From the NCBI GenBank assembly GCA_913058265.1, contig CAJXPQ010000006.1, positions 1-64,000 of the forward strand: DNA of 64,000 nt, read 5' to 3'. Origin of the DNA: an uncultured Oligoflexia bacterium. GTDB lineage: Bacteria > Bdellovibrionota > Bacteriovoracia > Bacteriovoracales > Bacteriovoracaceae. Position 1 is the stretch's first letter. Every line of letters starts with the position of its first letter. The notes under the pieces are model-generated. The model was not told the DNA's origin. It searched no databases and saw only the letters and a program-made list of their open reading frames with translations. Of this stretch, positions 10,910 to 21,432 are shown piece after piece. A program made the position numbers and the translations under genes.

Positions 10910-12720
10910 TATTCTACCGTTACTGATTTTGCAAGATTACGCGGTTTATCGATATCAGTACCTTTAAATTTTGCAATATGGTAACTGAGAAGTTGTAATA
11001 CAACATTTGTAACAACTGGCTTAAGATCCTTAACTCCATGATAGTTTAAACCTATAAAATAGTCTGCCGTATCTTCTAATTCTTTATTACCTGCATCTCC
11101 AACAATGAGCATAACCCCACGTCGGGCCTTTACTTCCTCAGCATTAGACAAGGTTTTCTCATATAGATCACTTGTCACAATCGCAATGTTTACCATTGTT
11201 TCATCAAACAATGCTATTGGACCATGTTTTAACTCACCAGCTGCATATCCTTCAGCATGAACATATGCAATTTCTTTTAACTTTAGCGCCCCTTCTAGAG
11301 CGATAGGATACTGCTCTCCACGGCCGGTAAAAATAAAACCTTTATAATTGTAGATCTCACGAGCAATATCTTTAATTTCACTTTCCATCGCTAACACATC
11401 ACTTACAGCGCTTGCAAGATTATCAAACTCGTTTCCAACTTCTTCTCTGTTTAAATTATTGCCTAATGACTTCGCAAATAAATATCCAATAAGAGTCATC
11501 TGTGTAAAAGCTTTCGTACTTGCAACTCCAATCTCAACTCCTGCATGAATTAATAAATTATCATCGCAGTTTCTATACAGAGTCGATCCTTCAACGTTTA
11601 CAATAGAGACTGTCTTGAGATTTTTTTCGACACAGAGCTCTTGACAGGCCAATGTGTCAGCAGTCTCTCCAGACTGAGATATAAATAAACCTAATTCGCC
11701 CTGATTAAGCTTTGGACTTCTGTAGCGAAATTCACTCGCATAGTCTGTTAGCACTCTTAACTCTGTATTTTTTTCGACAAAGTCCCTAATGACTAAGCCT
11801 GCATGTAAAGCTGTACCACATGCATTAAGATGAATGAGTGAACTGTTGAAGCTAGCAATATTTTCTAAGGATCCTTTTGCCTTACCTGTTGAGTAAATAC
11901 TATTTAACCGTTTAATTAGCTCTGGTTGCTCGAAGATTTCTTTTAGCATAAAATGCTCATACTTACCTTTCGTCGCAACTTCTCGATTTAAACTTTCCTC
12001 TTGAACTTTATAAGCACTTGAAAGATCTCCACTCTCTTCATAAAACGAGAGGCTGCCATTTGCTGAGTCCGGGTCTGCAACACAGAGTATTCCGTTCTCG
12101 GGAAAGAATATTTTTGTTGTAAATCCCACAAGAGCATAAGGATCTGAAGAAAGGTATACATCTTGGCTATCCTCATTGATTCCACAAACAAGAGGAGCAG
12201 ACTTTTTAATTGAATAGAGTCGCTTAGAGCCCTTCACCATTATAACAAATGCAGAGTTTCCAGTAACCGCATGATAGGCGCTGTATATTGCTTTATGGAT
12301 ATCATTCAGTTCATTATATGCATCCGTTAGTTTTACTAAGAATGTTTCTGAGTCTGTCTCAGACTTAAATTTATGACCTTTTGCTTTTAGTTCCTCTCTT
12401 AACTGATTCGAGTTTTCAATTATTCCGTTATGTACAATTGAGAATTGCTCGTTTGCATGTGGATGAGCATTTGTGTCATTAACCACCCCATGAGTGGCCC
12501 ATCTTGTATGACCGATACCGATAGTTGAAGCAGGCTTTTTTTCTTTAACTAATGCCTCTAAATTAGAAAGCTTTCCTTCTTTTTTAAGAAGTTTCAGCTC
12601 ACCATTTTCTTGAAAACTTATTCCGGCCGAATCATAACCCCTATACTCAAGCCTAGAAAGTCCTTCCAGTATAAGTTCAATTGCATTTGAACTACCATTA
12701 TAGCCAACAATACCGCACAT
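10909..12720 (-). CDS. glmS: Glutamine--fructose-6-phosphate aminotransferase (isomerizing)
   Basis: MCGIVGY N-terminus, GHTRWATHG, two SIS domains, C-terminal DKPRNLAKSVTVE. Confidence 0.98.
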   Translation of the reverse strand: MCGIVGYNGSSNAIELILEGLSRLEYRGYDSAGISFQENGELKLLKKEGKLSNLEALVKEKKPASTIGIGHTRWATHGVVNDTNAHPHANEQFSIVHNGIIENSNQLREELKAKGHKFKSETDSETFLVKLTDAYNELNDIHKAIYSAYHAVTGNSAFVIMVKGSKRLYSIKKSAPLVCGINEDSQDVYLSSDPYALVGFTTKIFFPENGILCVADPDSANGSLSFYEESGDLSSAYKVQEESLNREVATKGKYEHFMLKEIFEQPELIKRLNSIYSTGKAKGSLENIASFNSSLIHLNACGTALHAGLVIRDFVEKNTELRVLTDYASEFRYRSPKLNQGELGLFISQSGETADTLACQELCVEKNLKTVSIVNVEGSTLYRNCDDNLLIHAGVEIGVASTKAFTQMTLIGYLFAKSLGNNLNREEVGNEFDNLASAVSDVLAMESEIKDIAREIYNYKGFIFTGRGEQYPIALEGALKLKEIAYVHAEGYAAGELKHGPIALFDETMVNIAIVTSDLYEKTLSNAEEVKARRGVMLIVGDAGNKELEDTADYFIGLNYHGVKDLKPVVTNVVLQLLSYHIAKFKGTDIDKPRNLAKSVTVE

Positions 12721-12727
12721 AAATACC

Positions 12728-12743
12728 TCACATATTAATGTGA
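12728..12743 (-). promoter_or_regulatory. Inverted repeat overlapping the glmS ribosome-binding region
   Basis: TCACAT-TAAT-ATGTGA followed by GGTATTTATG (glmS start) on the minus strand. Confidence 0.35.
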
Positions 12744-12797
12744 AACTGTACCATTATCTAATTATTCTTACCAATTGAGACAGAAATTTGCGATGTG

Positions 12798-14186
12798 TTA
12801 CTCTTTCTTTTTAATAAAGATCTTTGCCATATTCTCTTTTGTCGTTTGACGCTCTCTAGCAATTGCAAAAGCACCATCTGGAACGTCTTTATTAATTGTT
12901 GAACCTGAGCCAATATAAGCATCGCTCCCAATCTTTATTGGAGCGACCACCTGGCAATCACTACCAATAAATGAGTTTTTTCCAATTGTTGTTTTATGCT
13001 TGTTTGCCCCATCATAATTACACGTAACAAAGCCACAGCCGATATTTGTATTTTCACCAATATCTGCATCTCCAAGATAGCTAAGGTGAGAAACCTTTAC
13101 ACCATTTTCAAAATTTACTTTTTTGGTCTCAACAAAATTTCCTATCTTACAAGCTTCACCAATAACTGAACCTTCTCGCAGCCTGGCCATAGGCCCGATA
13201 GCACTTCGCTCACCAACCATTGCTCCTTCCAAATAAGAGTTAGATTTAATGATTGAATTAGCGGCGACAGTAGAGTTTTTGATTGTGGTACCAGACTCAA
13301 TAATACTGTGCTGACCGATACTTGTTTTCCCCATCAGAACAACATTAGGATATATTGTACATTCTCTTTCAATGCGAACGGTTTGCTCAATATATACAGA
13401 GTCTGAATTGATGAACCTAACTCCACTTAACTGTAGCTCTTCGAGCTTTCTTCTTCTAAGCTCTTTTTCAATCTGCTCTAACTGAATAAGATTATTTACA
13501 CCGGTAAACTCTAGGGAGTCCTTATAGCAAAGGGTTGCAACATCTAATCCTGGCTCTACAAGATCTGTCAGATAGTATTCATTCGAGTTATTTTCTTTAT
13601 TAAGGTTGTTTATATAAGAATTAATATGTTCTGTTTTAAAGATATAAAGGCCGGAGTTTACTTCATTAATTTTCTTTATTTCATCTGAAGCATCTTTTTC
13701 TTCTATAATTTTAAATCCCTTGTCTGCATGAACTATCCTGCCATAGCCAGTAGGATTAGCTAACTTAAAGGTTGCACATACAGCTTGAAGGTCATCATTT
13801 TTTATTTTATTTATAAGCTGGTCGTAAGTATTCTTTTTGATGAGTGGTGTATCTGCACATACCACAATTGTGAATTCTGCATCCTTCGCCTCTGGAGATT
13901 CATCTAAAAAAGTTTTTACAGCATGTCCTGTACCAAGTTGCTCTTTTTGGAGAATAAATTTTTTATCTAGATTAGGAAAGTTTTCGCATATATGTGTTTC
14001 AACATTTTCTGCTTTATGTCCCACGACAACATATAGTTTTTTCTCTATCTCTATCTCTGCAAGTTCTTCAATAACATAGTCCACTAAGGTTTTACCATTC
14101 GCAGGGCAAAGTGGTTTTGCTATATCAATGTTTAAACGTGTTCCCTTACCTGCTGCAAGTAGTACTATATTTATTTTGTCAGACAT
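12798..14186 (-). CDS. glmU: Bifunctional UDP-N-acetylglucosamine pyrophosphorylase / glucosamine-1-phosphate N-acetyltransferase
   Basis: LAAGKGTRL, LGTGHAV, left-handed beta-helix hexapeptide repeats and GDADIGENTNIGCGFVTCNYDG. Confidence 0.97.
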   Translation of the reverse strand: MSDKINIVLLAAGKGTRLNIDIAKPLCPANGKTLVDYVIEELAEIEIEKKLYVVVGHKAENVETHICENFPNLDKKFILQKEQLGTGHAVKTFLDESPEAKDAEFTIVVCADTPLIKKNTYDQLINKIKNDDLQAVCATFKLANPTGYGRIVHADKGFKIIEEKDASDEIKKINEVNSGLYIFKTEHINSYINNLNKENNSNEYYLTDLVEPGLDVATLCYKDSLEFTGVNNLIQLEQIEKELRRRKLEELQLSGVRFINSDSVYIEQTVRIERECTIYPNVVLMGKTSIGQHSIIESGTTIKNSTVAANSIIKSNSYLEGAMVGERSAIGPMARLREGSVIGEACKIGNFVETKKVNFENGVKVSHLSYLGDADIGENTNIGCGFVTCNYDGANKHKTTIGKNSFIGSDCQVVAPIKIGSDAYIGSGSTINKDVPDGAFAIARERQTTKENMAKIFIKKKE

Positions 14187-14356
14187 TTGCTTCTATCCCT
14201 TCTCAGACGACTTATGGCCAGTTATATCAACATTCTAGCAGAAGATTTTCAGTATGAAAGTCAATAATTACAATCATTATTTTAATCTTTCTTTTAAAAA
14301 GCTTAAAGATTGCTTAAATTCCTCCCGACAAGATAAGGGCATACGGAATTGCACAT

Positions 14357-16816
14357 TTGTTCAAATATAAGCTGGAGGAACACGTTATGGTTACAAATTA
14401 TGAGGGTGAAAACATTGAGTTTAAAGATACACTCCCTCTATTACCGATTCGAGATCTTGTTGTATATCCATTCATGATCTTACCATTATATGTCGGTAGA
14501 GATTCATCAATAAAAGCTGTTGAAGAATCGATCAACAATACTGATCGTCTTATACTTCTAGCAAGTCAAAAAGATATTCAAGCAGAGAATCCAACTCCAG
14601 ATGAGATTTATAATCTCGGAACTGTTGCGATGATTATGCGAATGAGAAAGCTTCCTGATGGACGACTTAAAATACTTATTCAGGGTCTTGCAAAAGCAAG
14701 AATTCAGAATTTTGAAAAATCTGAGGATTTTTACAAAGTTAAAGTTGAAAAAGTCGAGCAGCCAGAAGTTTCTGAGACTCCTGAAGTCATCGAAGCATTA
14801 ATGAGAAATATACGTTCTAACTTAGAACAAGTTATTAATAGAGGAAAAGTTCTTTCCCCAGATATACTCATGGTACTTGAAGATATCCACAATCCGAGCA
14901 GATTAGCGGATCTTGTTTCATCTAACTTAAATTTAAAAGTGCAACAAGCACAAGAGATACTAGAAACTCTACATCCAGTAGAGCGACTACAAAACATCAA
15001 TGAAATTTTACTAAGTGAATTGCAGATTCTTGAATATCAAACAAAGATTAAATCTACGACATCTGAAGAAATCTCTAAGACCCAAAAAGAGTACTTTTTG
15101 AGAGAGCAAATTAAGCAGATGAAGAATGAATTAGGTGATGAAAGTGTTCAAGATGAATTTGGCGAAATCAGACAAAAAATTCTTAATAAGAAAATGGGTG
15201 ATGAAGTTGAATTAGAATGTCTCAAACAACTTACAAGATTAGAAAAAATGCATCCTGACTCATCTGAGTCCAGTATATTGAGAAATTATCTCGAGTGGAT
15301 GACAGACCTTCCATGGTCAGAGACCTCTGAAGAAATTACAGATCTTGACCATGCCATGAAAATTCTTGATGAAGATCACTTTGACCTAAGTAAGATTAAG
15401 GAAAGAATTCTTGAGCATCTTGCGGTTAGAACCCTAAAAGGTGGACAAGTAAGAGGTCCAATACTCTGTTTTTCTGGACCTCCTGGAGTTGGAAAAACTT
15501 CTCTTGGAAAGTCTATTGCAAAAGCAACTGGTAGAGAATTTATTAGAATTTCTCTCGGTGGTGTAAAAGATGAATCTGAGATTCGTGGGCATAGAAGAAC
15601 ATATGTTGGCGCTATGCCAGGTAGATTTATTCAGGCAATGAAACAAGCAAAAACAACAAACCCTGTTATTATGCTCGATGAAGTAGATAAACTTGGGTCT
15701 GACTATAAAGGTGATCCATCGAGTGCTCTCTTAGAAGTACTTGATCCAGAACAGAATAGTTCGTTTAGAGATCACTACCTTAATGTTCCTTTTGATCTAT
15801 CAAATGTCATGTTTGTGGCCACTGCCAATGTTTTAGAAAACATTCCTGGGCCTCTAAGAGATAGAATGGAAGTTATTAATTTAAGTGGATATACTCAAGA
15901 AGAAAAACTTGAAATTTCTCGCAGATATTTAATACCAAAGCAAATGAATGAAAATGGAATAACTGATGACCATATTGAATTTCACGATGGTGGAGTTATG
16001 AATGTCATTGATGGATTCACTAGAGAAGCTGGTTTAAGAAACCTTGAAAGGCAAATTGGATCGCTTTGTAGAAAAGTAGCAAAGAAAATAGCTGTTGGAG
16101 AATCAAGTAAAACACATATTCTTGATGATACAGTTGAAGACCTACTAGGTCCTGCTCTGTATACGAAAGAAGATGGAAAAGAGTATGATGAAGTCGGTGT
16201 TGCGACAGGCCTAGCTTGGACTGCAGCTGGTGGACAGATACTCTTTATTGAAGCAACTAAAATGAAAGGAAGAGGTGTTACTCTTACCGGACAACTTGGT
16301 GATGTCATGAAAGAGTCAGCTCAAGCAGCATTCGGCTATATTAGAAGTAATGCAGCTAAGCTTGGTATTGATGAAGATATTTTTGATGATAATGAAATAC
16401 ATATTCACCTTCCGGCCGGAGCCATTCCAAAAGATGGACCAAGTGCAGGGATTACTCTAGCAACAACAATTGTTTCTGTTCTTACTGGAACTCTAATTAG
16501 TAAAGATATTGCCATGACCGGAGAGATCACACTTACTGGAAAGGTCTTACCTGTTGGCGGAATTAAAGAGAAAGCTCTAGCAGCTATGAGAATGGGGATT
16601 GAGACAATTATCATTCCTTGGAAAAATCAAAAAGACTTAGTTGATATACCTGACCACTTTAGAAAGAAGATTAACTTTATACCAGTTAAAAACTTTTTTG
16701 AAGTACTAGATATAGCAATACTTGACTGGGAACCTCATATGACAGCAAGTAAGGCTAAGGCTAAAGAGACAAAAGAAGAAAAACCAATTATTAAACGCTC
16801 CAATCTAGCGGCATAA
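14357..16816 (+). CDS. lon: Lon ATP-dependent protease (copy 1)
   Basis: [48 protein letters not shown] catalytic Ser motif, [13 protein letters not shown]. Start probably at ATG 14387. Confidence 0.97.
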   Translation: MFKYKLEEHVMVTNYEGENIEFKDTLPLLPIRDLVVYPFMILPLYVGRDSSIKAVEESINNTDRLILLASQKDIQAENPTPDEIYNLGTVAMIMRMRKLPDGRLKILIQGLAKARIQNFEKSEDFYKVKVEKVEQPEVSETPEVIEALMRNIRSNLEQVINRGKVLSPDILMVLEDIHNPSRLADLVSSNLNLKVQQAQEILETLHPVERLQNINEILLSELQILEYQTKIKSTTSEEISKTQKEYFLREQIKQMKNELGDESVQDEFGEIRQKILNKKMGDEVELECLKQLTRLEKMHPDSSESSILRNYLEWMTDLPWSETSEEITDLDHAMKILDEDHFDLSKIKERILEHLAVRTLKGGQVRGPILCFSGPPGVGKTSLGKSIAKATGREFIRISLGGVKDESEIRGHRRTYVGAMPGRFIQAMKQAKTTNPVIMLDEVDKLGSDYKGDPSSALLEVLDPEQNSSFRDHYLNVPFDLSNVMFVATANVLENIPGPLRDRMEVINLSGYTQEEKLEISRRYLIPKQMNENGITDDHIEFHDGGVMNVIDGFTREAGLRNLERQIGSLCRKVAKKIAVGESSKTHILDDTVEDLLGPALYTKEDGKEYDEVGVATGLAWTAAGGQILFIEATKMKGRGVTLTGQLGDVMKESAQAAFGYIRSNAAKLGIDEDIFDDNEIHIHLPAGAIPKDGPSAGITLATTIVSVLTGTLISKDIAMTGEITLTGKVLPVGGIKEKALAAMRMGIETIIIPWKNQKDLVDIPDHFRKKINFIPVKNFFEVLDIAILDWEPHMTASKAKAKETKEEKPIIKRSNLAA

Positions 16817-16819
16817 TCT

Positions 16820-16846
16820 AAAAGGGAAGCATTGCTTCCCTTTTTT
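16820..16846 (+). terminator. Rho-independent terminator after lon
   Basis: AAAAGGGAAGC-ATT-GCTTCCCTTTTTT hairpin plus T-run. Confidence 0.85.
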
Positions 16847-16904
16847 ATTTCAATACTTTGAATTATTCGATATAATAGTAATACGAACAATTAAAGGTAC
16901 ATGC

Positions 16905-17297
16905 ATGGATGCAAGTGATAAACAGTACAGAATTTTAATCGTTGATGATTCTGATTTCTCAAGACACAGTATTTCACAAATGCTGGACTCACCTCGATAT
17001 AATATTATCGGAGAAGCTGCCAACGCTAAAGAAGCGATCAATATACTAAAAGACAGAGTCGCTCATTTAGCTATTATAGATGTCGTTATGCCAGAAGTAA
17101 GTGGTATTGAGCTTGCAGAATATATTACAGAAAATTTCAAAAATACCTCTATTGTTATGATTTCATCACTTGGCCAAGAGAGTATTGTTATTGATTCAAT
17201 CTCAGCAGGTGCCAGTGACTATCTACAAAAGCCTTTTAAACGAGAAGATCTTATTACTTCCATTGAGAAAATAGTCTCGAATATTAAAGAGGATTAA
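16905..17297 (+). CDS. CheY-like response regulator
   Basis: ILIVDDSDFSR, AIIDVVMPEVSGIEL, MISSLGQ, SAGASDYLQKPF. Confidence 0.92.
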   Translation: MDASDKQYRILIVDDSDFSRHSISQMLDSPRYNIIGEAANAKEAINILKDRVAHLAIIDVVMPEVSGIELAEYITENFKNTSIVMISSLGQESIVIDSISAGASDYLQKPFKREDLITSIEKIVSNIKED

Positions 17298-17299
17298 TA

Positions 17300-17806
17300 A
17301 TGAAAAACTTTGTTAATGAAATTAATATTGAGCAAACAAGGTCTATTGAAGGCTACCTACAGAGCTCGTTCCTAGAAGAGTTAAATATCTACAACCAAGC
17401 TCATCTGATACTAGATTGTCCCCTTATTAAGACTTCCAAAGTAAGAAGTCAGACTAGCTTTGAAAGAGCGGTTCAATTCAATATTATTGGCGAGATTCAA
17501 GGCCAAGTTATTTGTTTTCTTGATACTTATGATAAAAAAATAAATTCTGCTGAGAGTAAATACCTCACCTCCCTTTTTGAGGAGAGCATGAATATTTTGC
17601 TTGGAAAAGTTGTCACTAACTTAGAGAATAGTCACAATTTATCAACACTCCTATCTTCTCCCATAAAAAAAGATAGCTACCAGCTAGAAGCTTCAAACTT
17701 TGAAAATAATACTTTCTCATTAAAATATAAACTCATTACAAATGCACAAGAATATGACTGTAGACTTGTCATTAATGTATTAAAGAAAAATATAATTGAG
17801 GTATAA
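17300..17806 (+). CDS. Hypothetical protein, possibly CheX/CheC-like
   Basis: Follows the CheY-like gene by 2 nt; FEESMNILLGKVVTNLE resembles the CheX helix region weakly. Confidence 0.4.
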   Translation: MKNFVNEINIEQTRSIEGYLQSSFLEELNIYNQAHLILDCPLIKTSKVRSQTSFERAVQFNIIGEIQGQVICFLDTYDKKINSAESKYLTSLFEESMNILLGKVVTNLENSHNLSTLLSSPIKKDSYQLEASNFENNTFSLKYKLITNAQEYDCRLVINVLKKNIIEV

Positions 17807-18136
17807 ATGATTACAATGTTTTTTAAATTTACTGTTGCTTTTTTTATTAGCTTCGTTGTTCTCTCTTTTAATATTAATCAAAAAACGATTTTTGATCATA
17901 TGACTGAAATAGCTGGCCCATTAGGTAATGATGTTCAAAGATCATTAAATAAGAGCGTAAACAGAAGTATTTCAAAGTCTAAAAAGATTTTTAAGAATGC
18001 TGACCCAAAACTCGTAAATGATTCAATTCGAAGTTCTCAAAGCTCAACGTCTTCTGGAAAGATAGATGAGTTGATTCTTGAAGATATCAAGCGTGATGAA
18101 GCCAGAAAGCTCGATGAGATGATTAAAAAGAACTAG
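17807..18136 (+). CDS. Small hypothetical protein with N-terminal signal/anchor
   Basis: 109 aa, hydrophobic N-terminus, abuts the preceding gene. Confidence 0.55.
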   Translation: MITMFFKFTVAFFISFVVLSFNINQKTIFDHMTEIAGPLGNDVQRSLNKSVNRSISKSKKIFKNADPKLVNDSIRSSQSSTSSGKIDELILEDIKRDEARKLDEMIKKN

Positions 18137-18148
18137 TAGAAGATAGAA

Positions 18149-20563
18149 ATGTCAGATCAAAAGAATTGTTCTCACTGTGCAGAACAAATTATTATTCCAT
18201 TTAGTTCGGATCAATTTCCTAGTCAAGTTTTTTGCTGTCATGGCTGTCAAACTGTTTATGAGATTCTGCAAGAAAACTCATTAGGTGATTATTACCAAAT
18301 AAGGCAAGAATCTGGTGGCAATGAACCCTTACAAAGTATCAAAGGTTCATATCAAAAGTATAAGTACTTAGATGATAATCAATTTATAGAAAAACATGTT
18401 CTAGAAACTAATCAAACTATGAAGATGAGTTTTTACCTAGAAGGCGTTCATTGCCTTGCATGTCTATGGTTACTAGAGAAACTTCCACAAATAAATTCTA
18501 ATATTATTTATTCAGAACTGAATATGTCGAAGTCTACCATTGAAATCACGATTAACAAGAATGAGCATTTTTCAAATATTGCAAAGCTTATTGAGAGTTT
18601 AGGCTACCCTCCTCATGCCATCATGGATGGTAATGATATATCAAGATTAAGAAAAAAAGAAGACCATAAAGACCTTATAAGAATTGTAATTTCATTCTTT
18701 TGTGCCGGTAATATTATGCTTATGGCGTTTTCTATTTATGCTGGAGCATCTGGGGCAATAAAGGAATATTTTGATTATTTTAGTATGATGCTATTTGCAC
18801 CAATTATTTTTTATACCGCCATTCCTTTTTATAGAAATACTATTGGTGCTATCAAAACAAAAACTATTTCCATTGACTTACCCATTGTTTTTGCTTTAAT
18901 TGCTGGAACAATTTTTAGTGTACACAGTGTTTTAACATCTAACCCTCATGTCTACTTTGATTCATTAGCAATATTAATTTTATTATTGCTATTAACGAGG
19001 TTTCTATTAAAGAAGTCACAGCATAAAGGCTTAGCAGCTGCTGAAATATCTAACTTTTTTTCAAATATTATTGCAACAAAAATCACAGACTCTGAAGAGG
19101 AAGAAGTTCATGCTAAATTTTTAAAAATTGATGATACTTTCATTGTTAAAGTAGGGGAAACGATTCCTTGCGATGGTATTATAATAGATGGCCATTCCTC
19201 TCTTGATACATCTCTTATGACTGGTGAAATAAATCCAACACCTGTCCAAGAGAATAACGAAGTTTACTCTGGAACAGTTAATTTATCACACCAACTGAAA
19301 GTAAAAGTTATCCGTACGGCTGAGAATTCTAAGTTAGGTTCAATCTTACAGTCTGTAGAAAAGGGATGGAGTGCAAAATCGGACATTACAAGCCTTGCAG
19401 ATAAAATTGCTAAATACTTCATAGCTATTGTATTCGTAATTACAGGAAGTACTTTTTATTATTTCTATTCAATAGGGTCTTTAGAAGAGGCGATTGTACG
19501 TTCACTGGCTATTATTATTATTACTTGTCCGTGTGCTTTAGGTCTTGCAACACCTCTTTGCTTAAGCCTAAGCCTATCGAAATTAGCCCGAATTGGGATT
19601 ATTGCAAAAGATGCAAGTATATTCGAAAGAGTATCAAGGGCCAGAAATATTTTTTTTGATAAAACAGGAACCCTCACTTTTGGAAAATTTAAAGTTCAAG
19701 ACTGGAGAGATCTTTCTGACAACTCCTATGAAGATGTAATATTTAAACTCGAATCACATTCAAAACATCCGATTGCGCAATCTATACAGATTTATTTAAC
19801 AGATAAATGGAAAAGCTCATCATTTGCATATGAGGACCCTAATCTTACAGATATTGTAGAGACTCCTGGGGTTGGAGTGCAAGGGCATCGGAATGGAGAT
19901 CTGTTTTCATTAAGAGCATCTAGCAATAATGAAAATGAACACACTATTATTTCATTATTTAAAAATAATATTGAAGTAGTACAAATAGAGCTTGCTGATT
20001 CAATAAGGCCGGGAGCTCTTAAGATTATCCAAGAGATTAAAGAGAGACAAATAGATCCATACATTGTTTCAGGCGATTCAAAGGGGGCGGTATTAAAGGT
20101 AGGAAGTGAGCTAACTTTTCCACGTAAGAATACTTTTTTTGCCCATGATCCTGAAGCGAAAAAAAGACTCGTTATGGCGCTAGATGGCAGTATACTAATA
20201 GGTGACGGTGCTAATGATGCCATTGCTTTAACTCATGCAAGTGTAGGAATTGCGGTTCATGGAAGTGTTGATATTTCTCTTCGTGCAGCAGATGTATTTT
20301 TATCGAACAGCGATCTGACCAATATTACAAGACTGCTAACAGTTTCAGAGGAAACTCTAAATATTATCTATCGAAACCTCAATTTCTCAATTCTATACAA
20401 TATTGCTGGTATTTACTTGGCAATAAACGGCTTAATTACTCCCTTATACGCAGCTATAATAATGCCACTAAGTTCTATAACAGTAGTTATCTCAAGTATT
20501 CTGGGTAATAAAAAGCTTAACGATGCCTTAAAAGCTGATTTAAATCATAACATTAAAGCTTAA
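18149..20563 (+). CDS. ccoI: Copper-transporting P-type ATPase, CcoI/FixI type
   Basis: N-terminal CSHCAEQI...FCCHGCQTVYEIL, CPC metal site (ITCPCALGLATPL), DKTGTLTFG, GDGANDAIAL. Confidence 0.92.
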   Translation: MSDQKNCSHCAEQIIIPFSSDQFPSQVFCCHGCQTVYEILQENSLGDYYQIRQESGGNEPLQSIKGSYQKYKYLDDNQFIEKHVLETNQTMKMSFYLEGVHCLACLWLLEKLPQINSNIIYSELNMSKSTIEITINKNEHFSNIAKLIESLGYPPHAIMDGNDISRLRKKEDHKDLIRIVISFFCAGNIMLMAFSIYAGASGAIKEYFDYFSMMLFAPIIFYTAIPFYRNTIGAIKTKTISIDLPIVFALIAGTIFSVHSVLTSNPHVYFDSLAILILLLLLTRFLLKKSQHKGLAAAEISNFFSNIIATKITDSEEEEVHAKFLKIDDTFIVKVGETIPCDGIIIDGHSSLDTSLMTGEINPTPVQENNEVYSGTVNLSHQLKVKVIRTAENSKLGSILQSVEKGWSAKSDITSLADKIAKYFIAIVFVITGSTFYYFYSIGSLEEAIVRSLAIIIITCPCALGLATPLCLSLSLSKLARIGIIAKDASIFERVSRARNIFFDKTGTLTFGKFKVQDWRDLSDNSYEDVIFKLESHSKHPIAQSIQIYLTDKWKSSSFAYEDPNLTDIVETPGVGVQGHRNGDLFSLRASSNNENEHTIISLFKNNIEVVQIELADSIRPGALKIIQEIKERQIDPYIVSGDSKGAVLKVGSELTFPRKNTFFAHDPEAKKRLVMALDGSILIGDGANDAIALTHASVGIAVHGSVDISLRAADVFLSNSDLTNITRLLTVSEETLNIIYRNLNFSILYNIAGIYLAINGLITPLYAAIIMPLSSITVVISSILGNKKLNDALKADLNHNIKA

Positions 20564-20609
20564 TTTCCATTAAATTATTCATATATCTTAAAAATGGCTA
20601 AGTGAACTT

Positions 20610-20726
20610 ATGAATATCATATTTTTAATAATTCCACTCGCACTTATCCTAGCAACATTCTTTGTAATTGCTTTTATTATTGCTTTATCAGTACTACACA
20701 TATGGATCATGCCACTAATAGCTTAG
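20610..20726 (+). CDS. ccoS: CcoS-like small membrane protein (38 aa, absent from ORF track)
   Basis: ATG...TAG encodes MNIIFLIIPLALILATFFVIAFIIALSVLHIWIMPLIA, similar to the CcoS N-terminus (MNILYLLIPLALxL), directly downstream of ccoI. Confidence 0.75.
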   Translation: MNIIFLIIPLALILATFFVIAFIIALSVLHIWIMPLIA

Positions 20727-20896
20727 TTTACTGGAGTCGCAGTTGCTTCTCTTACCTCACCGCTTTCAACATTCGACTGTACTGTACCTTCAAACTCAGC
20801 TTGGCACATAATTGAGCTTCCATCTGTTGTATCAACTTGCCCTGCAAAGCTGATCATTGATGTCATTAACATAGATGCAAATAATAGTGTTTTCAT
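20723..20896 (-). CDS. Small secreted peptide 1 (57 aa, absent from ORF track)
   Basis: MKTLLFASMLMTSMISFAGQVDTTDGSSIMCQAEFEGTVQSNVESGEVREATATPVN: signal peptide with SFAG cleavage region; AGGAG-like SD upstream. Confidence 0.7.
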   Translation of the reverse strand: MKTLLFASMLMTSMISFAGQVDTTDGSSIMCQAEFEGTVQSNVESGEVREATATPVN

Positions 20897-21022
20897 TTTT
20901 TTCTCCTCTTATTGGTTACAGCTTATATGAAGCAAGCTGAATGCCAATAATTAGAGCTGTAAGTGATTGAAATTAAGTTTAATTGGTGACTGAAGTATTG
21001 TCAGTGACTAAAATAAATACAG

Positions 21023-21043
21023 GGCCACTCGATAGAGGGCCCA
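21023..21043 (-). terminator. Probable terminator downstream of small secreted peptide 2
   Basis: Minus strand GGGCC-CTCTATCGAGT-GGCCC followed by TGTATTTATTTT. Confidence 0.5.
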
Positions 21044-21075
21044 TATATTTAAAACAATTTAAAGTGAACTTTTTC

Positions 21076-21249
21076 TTAGCCTTCGTCAGTTGCTGTAGCT
21101 GAACTTTCGGTACTGCCTTCAGCATCTCTAGTTACAACTTTAGCGCTCTCAGTTTGGCACATAATTGAATTTCCATCTGTTGTATCTACTTGCGCTGAAA
21201 ATGCTGCAAATGAAGATACACTAAGCATTAATACAAATAATAATTTCAT
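21076..21249 (-). CDS. Small secreted peptide 2 (57 aa, absent from ORF track)
   Basis: MKLLFVLMLSVSSFAAFSAQVDTTDGNSIMCQTESAKVVTRDAEGSTESSATATDEG; paralogue of peptide 1 by QVDTTDGxSIMCQxE. Confidence 0.75.
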   Translation of the reverse strand: MKLLFVLMLSVSSFAAFSAQVDTTDGNSIMCQTESAKVVTRDAEGSTESSATATDEG

Positions 21250-21377
21250 AAACTCTCTCCTGGTAGTTAATCTCTACATATAGTGATGCATGCGTCGTGC
21301 CAAGAACTACAATAGCTAAATAGCTAATATCTCTTAAAAGATGTGTCTAATTTATGTAATATAGTCAAATTTTGGAC

Positions 21378-21406
21378 AAAAAAAAGCCCTCTAATTAAAA
21401 GAGGGC
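21378..21406 (-). terminator. Rho-independent terminator downstream of small secreted peptide 3
   Basis: Minus strand GCCCTCT-TTTAATT-AGAGGGC-TTTTTTTT. Confidence 0.85.
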
Positions 21407-21432
21407 CTAGATATAGTCGTTTTATAATAGAA

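Noticed and set aside
12728-12743. CRP/FNR binding site in the TCACA...TGTGA palindrome
   Set aside because: Half-sites are in the opposite arrangement to the CRP consensus (TGTGA-N6-TCACA); an RNA hairpin is more likely.
12721-12797. glmS ribozyme
   Set aside because: Only 77 nt between glmU and glmS and no ribozyme core sequence; only a short palindrome is present.
15434-16614. Several antisense ORFs opposite lon (15434-15646, 15982-16308, 16405-16614)
   Set aside because: Codon-bias shadows of a highly conserved gene.
19465-20223. Antisense ORFs opposite ccoI
   Set aside because: Shadow ORFs with no start context or family resemblance.
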